Assembly: GCF_002742625.1 (NCBI RefSeq)
Contig: NZ_PEBF01000001.1
Coordinates: forward strand, 2,666,001-2,730,000
Direction: 5' to 3'
DNA length: 64,000 bases
From: Caulobacter sp. FWC2
GTDB taxonomy: Bacteria; Pseudomonadota; Alphaproteobacteria; Caulobacterales; Caulobacteraceae
Under the pieces are notes generated by a model. That model did no database searches. It was not told where the DNA came from and was given only the letters and a program-made list of their open reading frames with translations. Both the position numbers and the translations under genes were made by a program. Below are positions 53,637 through 63,463 of this stretch, in pieces (position 1 is the first letter of the stretch; each line of letters starts with the position of its first letter).

Positions 53637-54460
53637 CGTCCGATCTCCTGGGCCGCGGAAACTCGCTCGAGACGCACCCGACGCTCCCAGCGCTTGAGCC
53701 CGAGACGCAGCTCGGCACGGTCGAACAGGCGATCGACCACCAGCCGCCGGCCCTCGACGCGATAGTTGACCAGTTCGGAGCTCTTGCCGTCCGCGCCGAC
53801 CAGGAACAGCGGCGGCAGATCGGCGAGCACGACGCCCGGTCCTAACTCGACATAGGTTCGCACCCCATCGTCGAAGACCCCGGTGGGCCGCCAGGCCGCC
53901 GCGCCCTTGATCCGATAGGCCCGATTGAGCGGCGCGGCGGCCAGGGCCGCCGCCGTCGGCGCGCCGGCGCCCGATGCGGTCGCATCGACCGCCGCGACGG
54001 GCGCGGCGGTCGGCTTGTCTTGGGCGCCCGGCGCCGCCGCCGGGTAGCGCCACCGCACCTGGGACAGGAAAGCGCGCTCCGAGGCCCGCAGGTCGAGATG
54101 ATAGGTGCGGCGATTGGTGTTGATGATCAGGTTGGTCGACAGCCCCACCTGCACCGGTTTGACCAGGATGTGGACACGGCGCGCCGCACCCTCCCCGCTG
54201 GTGGTGTTGCCGATCACCCAGCGCAGCGTGTCCCCCGCCGCGATCGGATTGGTGTCGACCAGGGCCTCTCCGGCTTCGAGGACCAGATCGGTGATCCGTC
54301 CTGGCGCGGCCACGATGTCGAAGACGCCGCGTTCGCCATAAAGGAACTCGACGTCGGCCACCGTCTGGGGCGCGGGCGCGGTTCGCGCGGCCAAGGCCGA
54401 CCCGCCCAAGCCGGCGGTCAGGCTCGCGCCGAGCGAGGCGATCAAAAGCGGCCGGATCAT
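53633..54460 (-). CDS. trbG: TrbG, VirB9-like conjugation protein
   Basis: A 275-aa protein with a signal peptide (LIASLGASLTAGLGGSALAA) and the VirB9 domain (VEFLYGERGVFDIVAAPGRI, GNTTSGEGAARRVHILVKP, RRTYHLDLRASE). It forms the outer-membrane ring with TrbI. Overlaps trbF by four bases. Confidence 0.92.
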   Translation of the reverse strand: MIRPLLIASLGASLTAGLGGSALAARTAPAPQTVADVEFLYGERGVFDIVAAPGRITDLVLEAGEALVDTNPIAAGDTLRWVIGNTTSGEGAARRVHILVKPVQVGLSTNLIINTNRRTYHLDLRASERAFLSQVRWRYPAAAPGAQDKPTAAPVAAVDATASGAGAPTAAALAAAPLNRAYRIKGAAAWRPTGVFDDGVRTYVELGPGVVLADLPPLFLVGADGKSSELVNYRVEGRRLVVDRLFDRAELRLGLKRWERRVRLERVSAAQEIGR

Positions 54461-55143
54461 GCGCCGTACTCCCGCGACCAGGCGATGGCCCGGACGAAAA
54501 TGCCGAAGGGATTTTTGACGAAGGCGTCGGGCGAGGCCGGCGGGGCGATCACCAAGGTGAGGATGGCGCTCCAGCGCTGGGTTGAGACCAGCTGGCCTTC
54601 GACATAGCGTCGCTCGATCCAGGCCAGGCGAAAGCTGTCGGGCGAGGCGCGCACGACATTGCTGATCTCGACCGAGACCTGGGCCTTGCCGACCTGTTCG
54701 AAGGGATTGGCGCCCCGGGCGTAGTCGGACAGGGCCGCGGCCCCCTCGGCGTCGGTGAAATCGTAGGCGCTGCGCCAGTTTTGCCCCAGCACCACCGGGT
54801 CGGCCGGCAGGGACCGGGTGTTCTCGACAAAGCGCGCCAGGGTCCAGGCGATGACCGGATCGGGCGGGCGATAGCCGCGCACCGCCGGGCCGACCGCCTG
54901 GATCTGGCCCAACCGGTCGACCTCGACGACCCAGGGGACGAGCGCGCCGCGCGAGGCCTGCCAGATCAGCCCGCCCGACTGGATGAGGTTGGCAGCGAGC
55001 AATCCCAGGGCGATCAGCCGCCAATTGGCCGCCTGGACGCGGGCGCCGCCGATCCGCGCGTCCCAGGCCTGCCCGGCCTTCTGATAGGGGGTTTCAGGAA
55101 CGGGGGTCGCGCCCAGGCGCGTGGGGCCCTTGAAAGGGTTCAT
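54457..55143 (-). CDS. trbF: TrbF, VirB8-like conjugation protein
   Basis: A 228-aa bitopic protein with one helix (WRLIALGLLAANLIQSGGLI) and a periplasmic domain (PWVVEVDRLGQIQAVGPA, WSAILTLVIAPP, NPFGIFV) as in VirB8. It is an inner-membrane platform component. Its ATG abuts the trbL stop. Confidence 0.92.
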   Translation of the reverse strand: MNPFKGPTRLGATPVPETPYQKAGQAWDARIGGARVQAANWRLIALGLLAANLIQSGGLIWQASRGALVPWVVEVDRLGQIQAVGPAVRGYRPPDPVIAWTLARFVENTRSLPADPVVLGQNWRSAYDFTDAEGAAALSDYARGANPFEQVGKAQVSVEISNVVRASPDSFRLAWIERRYVEGQLVSTQRWSAILTLVIAPPASPDAFVKNPFGIFVRAIAWSREYGA

Positions 55144-56411
55144 CAGCTTTGCTCCGAGAGAGAGGGACTAGCGCCGCCGCTATGGTCGTCGCCGCTGGCC
55201 AGGCCGTGGGCGGCCAGGCTCGCGCCATGGGCCAGGGCCTGTTGAGACTTGAGCTCGCGGGCCCAGGACGGCGCCTCCGCGCTCTCGGAGGCCGGCGCCG
55301 ATCCGGCCGGCGGGGCGCCGGACCCCGACCCGCCACCGTCCGATCCAGAACCCGCGGCCGCCTTGGCCGCGGCGGCGCTGGGCGCGGCCGGGCCACCTTG
55401 GGGCGAGGGTCCGCCGCCGCTGGGTCCGCCACTGGGTCCGCCTGGTCCGGCAGGCGGCGGCCCGCCCGCCGGCGGACGAGCGCTCCCGCCCGCCCCGGCC
55501 GCGGCGGAGGCCAGGCTCGCGCCGCCGCCGGCCGCCATCTGCACCGCGCCGGCTCCGACCATGGCCATGCCCGCCACCGTCAAGCCGGTTCCGATCGCCG
55601 CGCCGGCGCCAAGCTGCGGCGCGCCGGTGACCAGGCCCGAGGCGACGCTGGGACCGAAGATCGACAGGCCCAGCAGGGTCAGGGCTGCCAGGGCCATGGC
55701 CAGCACCTCTTCCAAGGTCGGCTGACCGACCGAGGCGTTGGTGAACTCGGCAAACAGCGTCGAGCCGATGCCGACGATCACCGCCAGCACCATGACCTTG
55801 ACGCCCGAGGCGATGACCGCGCCCAGCACCCGCTCGGCCAGGAAGGCGGTGCGTCCAAAGAGCCCGAACGGCACGAGGACGAAGCCGGCCAGGGTGGTCA
55901 GCTTGAACTCGATCAGGACGACGAAGATCTGCACGGCGATGACGAAGAAGGCGACGATCACCAGCAGGGCGACGGCCAGCAGGATGACGATCTGGACGAT
56001 GTTCTCGAAAAAGCCGGGAAACCCGCCCAGGTCGCTGGCGGCCTGAAGGATCGGCTTGCAAGCGGTGATGCCCAGGGCGGCCAGCTTGCCGGGCCGCAGG
56101 AAGTCCTCGGTGGAAATTCCCGCGCCCGACGCCTTGAGGCCAAGGCCCGAGAAGCTCTTCAGGACGATCGCGCTGAGGGCATGAAAGTTGCCGATCAGGA
56201 ACGCGAAGAAGCCGACATAGAGGGTCTTCTTGACCAGCCGGGCGGTGACGTCGTCCTGGGCCCAGGCCCAAAACAGCGCCGCCAGGGTCATGTCGATGGC
56301 CACCAGGGTCGTGGAGAGGAACGCGACCTCCCCGCCCAGCAGGCCAAAGCCACTGTCGATATGCTGGGTGTAGACGTCCAGCATCCGATCGATGACGCCG
56401 GTGTCGCTCAT
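55143..56411 (-). CDS. trbL: TrbL, VirB6-like polytopic conjugation protein
   Basis: A 422-aa membrane protein with about six helices in the first 280 residues (starting MSDTGVIDRMLDVYTQHID) and a very Gly/Pro/Ser-rich tail. VirB6/TrbL proteins form the inner-membrane part of the DNA channel. The tail is low complexity and longer than needed for the channel. Overlaps trbK. Confidence 0.92.
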   Translation of the reverse strand: MSDTGVIDRMLDVYTQHIDSGFGLLGGEVAFLSTTLVAIDMTLAALFWAWAQDDVTARLVKKTLYVGFFAFLIGNFHALSAIVLKSFSGLGLKASGAGISTEDFLRPGKLAALGITACKPILQAASDLGGFPGFFENIVQIVILLAVALLVIVAFFVIAVQIFVVLIEFKLTTLAGFVLVPFGLFGRTAFLAERVLGAVIASGVKVMVLAVIVGIGSTLFAEFTNASVGQPTLEEVLAMALAALTLLGLSIFGPSVASGLVTGAPQLGAGAAIGTGLTVAGMAMVGAGAVQMAAGGGASLASAAAGAGGSARPPAGGPPPAGPGGPSGGPSGGGPSPQGGPAAPSAAAAKAAAGSGSDGGGSGSGAPPAGSAPASESAEAPSWARELKSQQALAHGASLAAHGLASGDDHSGGASPSLSEQS

Positions 56412-56650
56412 GACGCCGGCCGCCCGAAGAAGCGCTCGCGCGCCGCGGCCCAGGCCGCGCGGCAGGCCAGGTCGCCCTGCGGCGCCGTGCGGCATCGCGC
56501 CAGCTCGCGCTCGGGTCCGGCGTCCAACGCGCCCGTCACGCCGGCGGGCCGACCCGCGCCAGAGGGTGGAGCCTGGGACGCCCTGCCCGCCAAGACAGCG
56601 GCCCCAAGCAAGATGATCAGTGAAGTCCCCCAAACCAGGGACCGGGTCAT
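56408..56650 (-). CDS. trbK: TrbK-type entry-exclusion protein
   Basis: An 80-aa protein with one membrane helix (LVWGTSLIILLGAAVLAG) and a short periplasmic part with two cysteines (ARCRTAPQGDLACRAAW). Position between trbJ and trbL and the R-C-x7-C-x-A pattern fit the alternative TrbK family, which blocks entry of the same element. Confidence 0.8.
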   Translation of the reverse strand: MTRSLVWGTSLIILLGAAVLAGRASQAPPSGAGRPAGVTGALDAGPERELARCRTAPQGDLACRAAWAAARERFFGRPAS

Positions 56651-57366
56651 GGCTGGGGCGCGGCTCCCATGAACTTGGCAAAGCGGGCCTTGGCGTCGGC
56701 GCGGGCCGCGGCCCGGTCGGCCGCGTCCAGAGCCTCGGCCCGGCCATTGGCGACCACGACGGCGGTCAAGGCCGACAGCTGCTGGGCTTGCAGGGCCAGA
56801 AGCTGGTTGCCGGCCTGGGCGGCCTGCAGCGCGCCGCCCGCGCCCTGGCTGGCCGAGACCAGGCTCTGCATCTCGACGCGACTGGTCTCCAGCCCCTCGA
56901 CGACGCCGGCCTGGACCTTCAGGGCGTCCTCGAAGCTGGCCACCGAGGTCGCCCAACGGGTTTCGGCCCGCAGGGTCAGGTCGGCGTCGCTGGCGGTGAG
57001 GTCGGCCAGGCCATAGCGCCGATGGAAGGCGTCCTGGATATCGCGAACATTATAGGCCAGCGCGCGGGCCTCGCCGAGCAAGGCCTGGGTGGCGGCGACC
57101 TGTTCTTGCAGGGCCGACAGCGACGAATAGGGCAAGCTGGCCAGGTTGCGCGCCTGGCCGATCAGCATCTGGGCCTGGTTCTGCAGGCTGGTGATCTGGT
57201 TGTTGACCTGCTGCAAGGCCCGCGCCGCCTGCAGGACATTCTGGGCGTAGTTGCTGGGGTCGTAGACGGCGACCTGGGCCTGGGCCGTCGGGGTAAGGCT
57301 GGTCGTGGTGGCGATCATGGCCGCGCCGCACAGCAGCGCCGCCAGACGGCGTCGGGTCATATTCAT
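56647..57366 (-). CDS. trbJ: TrbJ, VirB5-like conjugation protein
   Basis: A 239-aa secreted helical protein with a signal peptide (RRLAALLCGAAMIATTTSLT) and VAVYDPSNYAQNVLQAARAL at the mature start. A long coiled-coil part rich in Gln/Ala follows. VirB5-like proteins sit at the pilus tip. Overlaps trbE by four bases. Confidence 0.92.
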   Translation of the reverse strand: MNMTRRRLAALLCGAAMIATTTSLTPTAQAQVAVYDPSNYAQNVLQAARALQQVNNQITSLQNQAQMLIGQARNLASLPYSSLSALQEQVAATQALLGEARALAYNVRDIQDAFHRRYGLADLTASDADLTLRAETRWATSVASFEDALKVQAGVVEGLETSRVEMQSLVSASQGAGGALQAAQAGNQLLALQAQQLSALTAVVVANGRAEALDAADRAAARADAKARFAKFMGAAPQP

Positions 57367-59801
57367 CGCAGGGACTCCGGGACGAGAATGGAAGGCAGGA
57401 GGTCGGCGGCCCAGGCCAGCCGGCGATGGCGCAGCCAGGCGGCGGCGAAGCCGTCCGGACCGTGGGCGGCCAGAACCTGGGCGATGTCGGCTTGGTCGGT
57501 CTTCGAGGACGCGGCGCAAAAGGCGCGGGCGATGGGCCCCAGACCCAGGTCGAAGAGCCGTTCACCGGCCCTGGACTGGACGTAGTAGTCACGCTTGGGC
57601 GTGGCCTCGGCGACGATGTCGATCTGCCGGTCGTTGAACCCGAACCGGCGGTAGGCCGCGGCGCCCTGCGGGTCGCGCGCCCATCCGTTCGGCAGGAAGA
57701 TCCGCGTCAGGCACAACTCGGCGATCGCCGAGGCGATGGGACTCTTCTCGATCTGCGACAGCGAAAGGGTCGTGAGGACGACGGACCCGTTCTTCTTGCG
57801 GATCAGGGCCAGCCAGGCCTCCAGCTGCGGCCCGAACGTCGGATCCACCAGGGCAAGCCAGGCTTCGTCCACCAAAACCAGCGTCGGCCGACCGTCGAGG
57901 TCGCGCGCAAGACGGTGAAAGAGGTAGGCCAGTACGGCCGGGGCGGCGAGCGTGCCCAGCAGGCCTTCGGTCTCGAAGGCCTGGACCGCGGCGGCGGCCA
58001 GCGCTTCATGATCGGCGTCAAGCAACCGTCCCCAAGGACCCGCCAGGGTGTAGGGCGCCAAGGCGTTCTTCAGGTCCAGGGTCGGCAACAGCGCCGCCAA
58101 CCCCGTCAGAGTCCGTTCTTCGCGAGGCGCCGAGGCCAGGCTCGCCAGGGCCGACCAGATGTGATCGCGCACGGTCGGGGTCATGACGACGCCCTGTCCG
58201 GAAATCAGGGCGGCGATCCAGTCCATGGCCCATACGCGCTCGGCGGGGTCGTCGACGTCCGCCAGGGGCTGCAAGGCCACGGCGGGTCGCTCGGCGTCGA
58301 GCAGCACCCCGCCCAAATCATGGAAGACGCCGCCCATACCGAGGGCCGCGGCGCGAATTGAGCCGCCGAAATCAAAGGCGACGATGCGCGCGCCGGCGTA
58401 GCGTCGAAACTGCAAGGCCAACATCGCCAGGAGCACGCTCTTGCCGGCGCCGGTGGGACCCACGACGAGGGTGTGGCCGACATCGCCCACGTGCAGCGAG
58501 AGCCGAAACGGCGTCGAGCCTTCGGTCTTGGCCATCAGGAGCGGCGGGCCGTCCAGGTGGGTGTTGGTCTGCGGCCCGGCCCACACCGCCGACAGCGGCG
58601 CGATGTGGGCCAGGTTCAGGGTCGACAGCGGCGGCTGGCGGACATTGGCGTAGGTCTGGCCGGGCAAGGTCCCAAGCCAGGCTTCGACCGCGTTGATGCG
58701 CTCCTTGATGATCGTGAAGTCGCGACCGGCGATGACCTTCTCGGCCAGGGCCAACTTGGCGTCCGCGCGCTCGGGGTCGTCGTCCCAGACCACCAGACTG
58801 GCGGTGACCAGGGCGTAGGCCACCGCGTCGGCGCCCAGATCCTGCAGGGCCTGGTCGGCCTCGCCAGCCTTGTTGCTGGCGTCATTATCGACCAGGGCCG
58901 AGGGCTGCTGGGTCAGAGCCTCCTGCAGCAAAGCCCCTATAGACTTGCGCTTGGCGAACCACTGGCGACGGATCTTGCCGATCGTCCGGTTGGCGTCGGC
59001 CTTGTCCAGGCACAGGGCCCGGGTCGACCAGCGGTAGGCGAAGGCCAAGCGATTGAGCTCGTCCAAGACGCCCGGCAGGGTCTGGCTTGGAAAGCCGACA
59101 AGGGTCAGGGTGCGCAGGTGGGCGCCGCCCAGCCGCGGCTCCAGGCCGCCGGTCAGCGGCTGCGTCGCCAGCAAGGCGTCCAGTTGCATCGGGGTCTCGG
59201 GAACCCGCACGCCTTGGCGCCGGGTCGTCACCGCGCCGTGCAGGAAGCTCAAGGTCGCCGCGTCGTCGAGCCAATCGGCCTCGCGGGTCAGGCCTTGAAC
59301 CAGGGCCAGCAGGCGGTTGGAGCGATCGACAAAGCCGGCGACCTGGCCGCGCCAGTCGATCTGGCCGTGCGCGCGGCCCTCGACGAAGAGGTTCTCCAGA
59401 CGCCCGGCGCGCTCGGCCGGCGGCAGGAACACCAGCGTCAGGAAGTAGCGGCTCTCGAAATGAGCCCCCTCCTCCAGGAAGGCTTGGCGCCGCTCTATGT
59501 CGATGAGGGCCGAGACCGGATCTGGAAAGACGCTGTCGGGATAGGCCATGGCCGGATCGCGGCGGGCCTCGATGAAGATCGCCCAGCCCGAGCCGAGCCG
59601 TCGCAAGGCGTTGTTGAGGCGCGCGGCGACCGCGGCGACCTCGGCGTCGCCGACCGATTCCAGGTCAGGCCCGCGAAAGCCAGCGGTGCGTTGGAACGAT
59701 CCGTCCTTGTTGAGGATCACGCCGGGCGCGATCAAGGCCGCCCAAGGCAGATAGTCGCATAGCAGCTTGGGACGGCGGGCATATTCGCGAAGGTCCAGCA
59801 T
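57363..59801 (-). CDS. trbE: TrbE, VirB4-like conjugation ATPase
   Basis: An 812-aa ATPase with the CagE/TrbE N-terminal domain (MLDLREYARRPKLLCDYLPW), Walker A VGPTGAGKSVLLAM near residue 447 and Walker B TLVLVDEAW near 640. It powers pilus assembly and DNA transfer. It is the largest gene of the operon and appears intact. Confidence 0.94.
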   Translation of the reverse strand: MLDLREYARRPKLLCDYLPWAALIAPGVILNKDGSFQRTAGFRGPDLESVGDAEVAAVAARLNNALRRLGSGWAIFIEARRDPAMAYPDSVFPDPVSALIDIERRQAFLEEGAHFESRYFLTLVFLPPAERAGRLENLFVEGRAHGQIDWRGQVAGFVDRSNRLLALVQGLTREADWLDDAATLSFLHGAVTTRRQGVRVPETPMQLDALLATQPLTGGLEPRLGGAHLRTLTLVGFPSQTLPGVLDELNRLAFAYRWSTRALCLDKADANRTIGKIRRQWFAKRKSIGALLQEALTQQPSALVDNDASNKAGEADQALQDLGADAVAYALVTASLVVWDDDPERADAKLALAEKVIAGRDFTIIKERINAVEAWLGTLPGQTYANVRQPPLSTLNLAHIAPLSAVWAGPQTNTHLDGPPLLMAKTEGSTPFRLSLHVGDVGHTLVVGPTGAGKSVLLAMLALQFRRYAGARIVAFDFGGSIRAAALGMGGVFHDLGGVLLDAERPAVALQPLADVDDPAERVWAMDWIAALISGQGVVMTPTVRDHIWSALASLASAPREERTLTGLAALLPTLDLKNALAPYTLAGPWGRLLDADHEALAAAAVQAFETEGLLGTLAAPAVLAYLFHRLARDLDGRPTLVLVDEAWLALVDPTFGPQLEAWLALIRKKNGSVVLTTLSLSQIEKSPIASAIAELCLTRIFLPNGWARDPQGAAAYRRFGFNDRQIDIVAEATPKRDYYVQSRAGERLFDLGLGPIARAFCAASSKTDQADIAQVLAAHGPDGFAAAWLRHRRLAWAADLLPSILVPESLR

Positions 59802-59804
59802 CGG

Positions 59805-60071
59805 CTAGACCTCCAGCCGCGCGGGAAGCCGCACGTGGCGGCGCCCGACATCGAAGATCAGGGGGTCATGGCGCGCGGCCCAGACCGCCAGACCGTGGCC
59901 AACGAGCCAGACGACCAGGCCCACCAGCCAAAGCCGAAGACCCAGGCCCAGGGCCGCGGCCAGGGTGCCGTTGACCAGGGCGATCGCGCGGGGCGCGCCG
60001 GCCAGGAGCATCGGCTGCGTCAGGGCCCGATGAACAGGCGCGGCGAAGCCGGTCGCGCGATCACCCGCCAT
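59805..60071 (-). CDS. trbD: TrbD, VirB3-like conjugation protein
   Basis: An 88-aa protein with PVHRALTQPMLLAGAPRAIA, the typical VirB3 opening, and two adjacent membrane helices. Its start overlaps the trbC stop by one base. Confidence 0.92.
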   Translation of the reverse strand: MAGDRATGFAAPVHRALTQPMLLAGAPRAIALVNGTLAAALGLGLRLWLVGLVVWLVGHGLAVWAARHDPLIFDVGRRHVRLPARLEV

Positions 60072-60451
60072 CAGACCAGCGCTCCGCCGCCGAACGAGAA
60101 GAACGACAGGAAGAAGCTGGAGGCGGCGAACGCGATCGACAGGCCAAAGACGATCTGGATCATCTTGCGCGAGCCGCCGGAGGTGTCGCCGAACGCCAGG
60201 GTCAGACCGGTGACGATGATGATGATCACCGCGATGATCTTGGCCACCGGGCCTTCGATCGACTCCAGGATCCGCTGCAGCGGTTCTTCCCAGGGCATGG
60301 ACGAGCCGGCGGCCTGGACCGGACTGGTGGCCAGGATCGCCATGCCCCAGAGACCGGCGATCATCGACCGGAGGCTCAGGGACGAGAGCCGAAAGCGCGG
60401 CGGCGGGGGAGACAAGGATCCAGGCGAGACGAGGCTACGAGACATCGGCAT
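60071..60451 (-). CDS. trbC: TrbC, VirB2-like pilin
   Basis: A 126-aa pilin precursor with a long signal segment and a core of two helices (GPVAKIIAVIIIIVTGLTLA, IQIVFGLSIAFAASSFFLSF). MPWEEPLQRI at the mature start is characteristic. Translation may begin at the first ATG or two codons later. Confidence 0.9.
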   Translation of the reverse strand: MPMSRSLVSPGSLSPPPPRFRLSSLSLRSMIAGLWGMAILATSPVQAAGSSMPWEEPLQRILESIEGPVAKIIAVIIIIVTGLTLAFGDTSGGSRKMIQIVFGLSIAFAASSFFLSFFSFGGGALV

Positions 60452-60457
60452 TCTCCT

Positions 60458-61417
60458 TCAGGTCAGGGCGGGGGTGAACTGGTAGGCGCCGTCGGGGCCA
60501 AGGCCCTCCAGGCGGGCCAGATCGACCAGGCGGCGCAGCCGGCCGCGGCCGGCGATGACGGCCACAAGGTCGATGGTTTCGGCGATCAGGCCGCGCGGCA
60601 CGGTGACCACGGCCTCCTGGATCAGTTGCTCCAGGCGCAGCAGGGCGCCGAGGCAAGAGCCGGCATGCAGGGTGGCCACGCCCCCTGGATGACCCGTGCC
60701 CCAAGCCTTGATCAGGTCCAGGGCCTCGGCTCCGCGAACCTCGCCGATGATGATCCGATCGGGCCGCAGTCGCAGCGAGGAGCGGACGAGGTCGGCCAGG
60801 CTCGCCACGCCTTCCTTGGTGCGCAGGGCCACCAGGTTGCGGGCCGGGCATTGCAGCTCGCGCACGTCCTCGATCAGGACCACGCGCTCATCCAGGGCGG
60901 CCACCTCGGCCAGCAGGGCGTTGACCAGGGTGGTCTTGCCGCTGGAGGTCGGCCCCACGACCAGGATGTTGCGGCGCTCGCGCACCGCGTCGGCGAGCAC
61001 CCTCGCCTGCCCGTCGCTCATCACGCCGTGCTCGACATAGTCGCCGAGCGGAAAGACCACGCTGGCGGGCTTGCGCAGGGAGAAGGTCGGGCCCGAGACC
61101 AGCGGCGGCAGAAGGCCCTCGAAGCGCTCGCCGCCGCCGGGCAATTCCGCGGCCAGGCGCGGCCGACCGGCATGGACCTCCACCCCGACATGGTGGGCGA
61201 CCAGGCGGATGATCCGCTCGCCGTCGGCGGGGCTCAGCGACAGGTCGGCGGGGCGAAGGCCGACATCGAAGCGGTCAATCCACACCGCGCCGTCGGGATT
61301 GAGCATGACCTCGGCGACGCCGGGGTCCTCCAGCCGCGCCAGCAGCAAGGGGCCCAAGGCCGTGCGCAGCATGCGATGGCTACGCGACATCTCCAGATCA
61401 GGCTTGGAAGGCTCCAC
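60458..61417 (-). CDS. trbB: TrbB, VirB11-like conjugation ATPase
   Basis: A 319-aa hexameric ATPase with Walker A VVGPTSSGKTTLVNAL near residue 150, an Asp box VVLIEDVREL, and the His box ATLHAGS. RIIIGEVRGAEALD acts as Walker B. It is the first gene of the operon. The CopG-type gene and traG that often precede trbB are not present upstream here. Confidence 0.93.
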   Translation of the reverse strand: MEPSKPDLEMSRSHRMLRTALGPLLLARLEDPGVAEVMLNPDGAVWIDRFDVGLRPADLSLSPADGERIIRLVAHHVGVEVHAGRPRLAAELPGGGERFEGLLPPLVSGPTFSLRKPASVVFPLGDYVEHGVMSDGQARVLADAVRERRNILVVGPTSSGKTTLVNALLAEVAALDERVVLIEDVRELQCPARNLVALRTKEGVASLADLVRSSLRLRPDRIIIGEVRGAEALDLIKAWGTGHPGGVATLHAGSCLGALLRLEQLIQEAVVTVPRGLIAETIDLVAVIAGRGRLRRLVDLARLEGLGPDGAYQFTPALT

Positions 61418-61718
61418 GGCGCATCCCCGTTGTTGACGGGGACGAGTAAGAAGACCGCGATCAGGCCGGCCTCAACAGCCAAATCGGCCGGTCAATCAGC
61501 GAGAAAGAAAGAGAACCTGACGGCAGGTTTGCCTGCGGCCAAACGCCGATCTCATCACCGCCGGCCGCTCGCGGAGCCTGGTTTGACGCTGCAATCTCAA
61601 TGACCACCGCGCGGCCGATCACATGGGCTGAGCCGCCCGCCTGCCAGGGTTGACCCGCGCCAAAACCAGGACGCTCAGCCCTGCACGGACAAGCGGCGCC
61701 GACGCAGGCGCGCCGACG
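61418..61718. other. probable trb promoter region, no gene seen
   Basis: The 301-base gap contains a hairpin GCAGG-TTTG-CCTGC near 61520 but no open frame with a start signal or recognisable product. It should hold the promoter of the trb operon. Confidence 0.4.
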
Positions 61719-62084
61719 CTAGTGGCCGCCCTCGACCCAAGGCACGCCGGCCGCGAGGAACGCCTCGGCGAGCGCGGCCTCGATCTCCAGCGACTCCCAC
61801 TGGCGCATGGGATTGAGATGGGCGGCGAGATCGGGCAGGAGCCGAACGCCAAACCGTCGCGCGGCGCTGCTGGCCTTGTAGCCGGCCTTGTGCTGATCAA
61901 AGCGCAGGTCGGGATCGCGAGAGGTCTGGCCGACATAGAGGCCCCAGGGATCGCTGCGCCGGCCATCATGCAGCAGCACCACATAGACGGAGTGCTTGGC
62001 GCCGCGCGCGCGATGGGTCGTCGCTGAGAACCCGCGCGCCACGCGGCCGGCCTTTACGATCCAATCTGGCCCCGAACCCAACAT
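61719..62084 (-). CDS. GIY-YIG-like nuclease domain protein
   Basis: A 121-aa protein with VYVVLLHDG and GLYVGQT in place of GIY and YIG, followed by LRFDQHKAGYKASSAARRFG and ESLEIEAALAEAF. The R, H and E positions fit a GIY-YIG nuclease, although the spacing between the first two motifs is longer than usual. Stand-alone proteins of this kind occur next to conjugation genes. Catalytic activity is uncertain. Confidence 0.55.
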   Translation of the reverse strand: MLGSGPDWIVKAGRVARGFSATTHRARGAKHSVYVVLLHDGRRSDPWGLYVGQTSRDPDLRFDQHKAGYKASSAARRFGVRLLPDLAAHLNPMRQWESLEIEAALAEAFLAAGVPWVEGGH

Positions 62085-62520
62085 AGCGCCAAGGCTATGG
62101 CCGCCCTCCCCCTGGCGCTAGCCCTCTGGCCGCCGGCTGTGTGTAGCCGCCAAATGCCCGAGCTCCGCGAAAGGCCCCTCCTGGCCGATGCGAGGCGTGG
62201 CGGATGAGCGATCTAGCTCGTGCCGCTGGCGCAAAAAGCCGCCAGCCGCTTTAGCGTAAGCCAACACGGCGGCAGGTCCAGGAGGTCACAGGCTTGGTCG
62301 CACCAAGAGCTGCCGTTGGCTTGCCTCCAGGAACCGGACGTTCAGCACCCAGTTCGCGAGCCCACGCACGCGAGGTTTGGCGGCGCCCATCTCTTCGGGC
62401 GGCGACGCGGTACAGATACCGGTGCCAAAGCACCCAGGTCGCGCCGGCAGCGGATGTTGGCCTACTTCCAGGAACCTGACATCTGTTCACGGAAACGCTG
62501 CTTTCGGATACGCCACGCCT
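62085..62520. other. intergenic region with imperfect direct repeats
   Basis: No convincing gene. Two 50-base copies (62296-62345 and 62437-62486) match at about 34 positions, including TTCCAGGAACC/CTCCAGGAACC. They may be relics of a repeated element or regulatory sites for the downstream gene. Confidence 0.4.
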
Positions 62521-63216
62521 ATGCCCCGACGCTTGACAATCGACGACATGACACCCGCGGCACGGCTGGCCGCAGCTCAAACTAAAGCCTCAGACCTCTT
62601 CTCTCTGATCGGCTTCGTGATCATGTGCCACGAAAACAACCGGCACCTCATTTATGGTCGTCCCCTGCCAACAGCAGTAGGGACATCCAAAGCAGCAAAC
62701 GCCTTCACAGTCCTTCAGCGCCAGACGTTTGGCTTCGAACTGATTAGGCTGATGTCGATCTGGGACAGCGCCAAGCCTGACCGAACAAGCATCCCTACTA
62801 TCTGGAAGCTGATCGACCATCCCGAAGTCCGAGCTGCGATGCGCAAAGACATCCACGACTGGTGGGCTCGTCCAGAGGGCGGGGAGCGACCGTCCGCCTT
62901 CGTTGACGCAAAGCTTGTCGAACACGACCACTTCCTTCGTCGCCTAGAGCGGATCGTGCCAGCCGTCTTGGCTTCGCGCCGCCTTAGAGCTTTGCGCGCT
63001 CACCGGGATGCATTCATCGCCCACAATCTCCCTATGGATAACGGCGCTCCCACGCCGCGTTACGGACAAGAAAGCCGCCTGTTGGCGACAACTGAGTACA
63101 TCGCTAACTATTTAGGTCTGGTCGTGAACAACACGAGCGCAGCCTATTTTGCCGCGCGTGCAGTATCGCGGGATACTGCCGATGCGCTTTGGACCAACGC
63201 GAGGTTCAAGATTTAG
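62521..63216 (+). CDS. HEPN-like protein (AbiU2-type character)
   Basis: A 231-aa helical protein with RDAFIAH at residues 162-168, the R-x5-H form of the HEPN motif, in the context LRALRAHRDAFIAHNLPMD. The N-terminal FELIRLMSIWD segment resembles AbiU2-like abortive-infection proteins. The ATG at 62521 is chosen because upstream codons fall in the repeat region. DNA here is less GC-rich than the rest, suggesting separate acquisition. Confidence 0.55.
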   Translation: MPRRLTIDDMTPAARLAAAQTKASDLFSLIGFVIMCHENNRHLIYGRPLPTAVGTSKAANAFTVLQRQTFGFELIRLMSIWDSAKPDRTSIPTIWKLIDHPEVRAAMRKDIHDWWARPEGGERPSAFVDAKLVEHDHFLRRLERIVPAVLASRRLRALRAHRDAFIAHNLPMDNGAPTPRYGQESRLLATTEYIANYLGLVVNNTSAAYFAARAVSRDTADALWTNARFKI

Positions 63217-63463
63217 TACCCACCGGGACCAATTGGCGACCGCACTGCGGGGCACGACAGCGGGCAAGAGGGGCTCGCCCGATCACGCAGTCGCAGTGGC
63301 GAGGCCAAGCCGGTTTGTTACGGTATGGGCCGCAATCTAGACATTGAGCTTCAATCGATTGCCTACACCCGCCCAAGCTGTAGCATGAGCAATGTCACTA
63401 TCGCGCGATGAGTCGGTTTAACGTGCGCACGACAGCACCGAAAAAGTAAGGGCGGCAAACCTC

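Noticed and set aside
62251..62580. 109-codon minus-strand frame over the direct repeats
   Set aside because: Cys/Arg-rich product generated by the repeats themselves, with no start signal.
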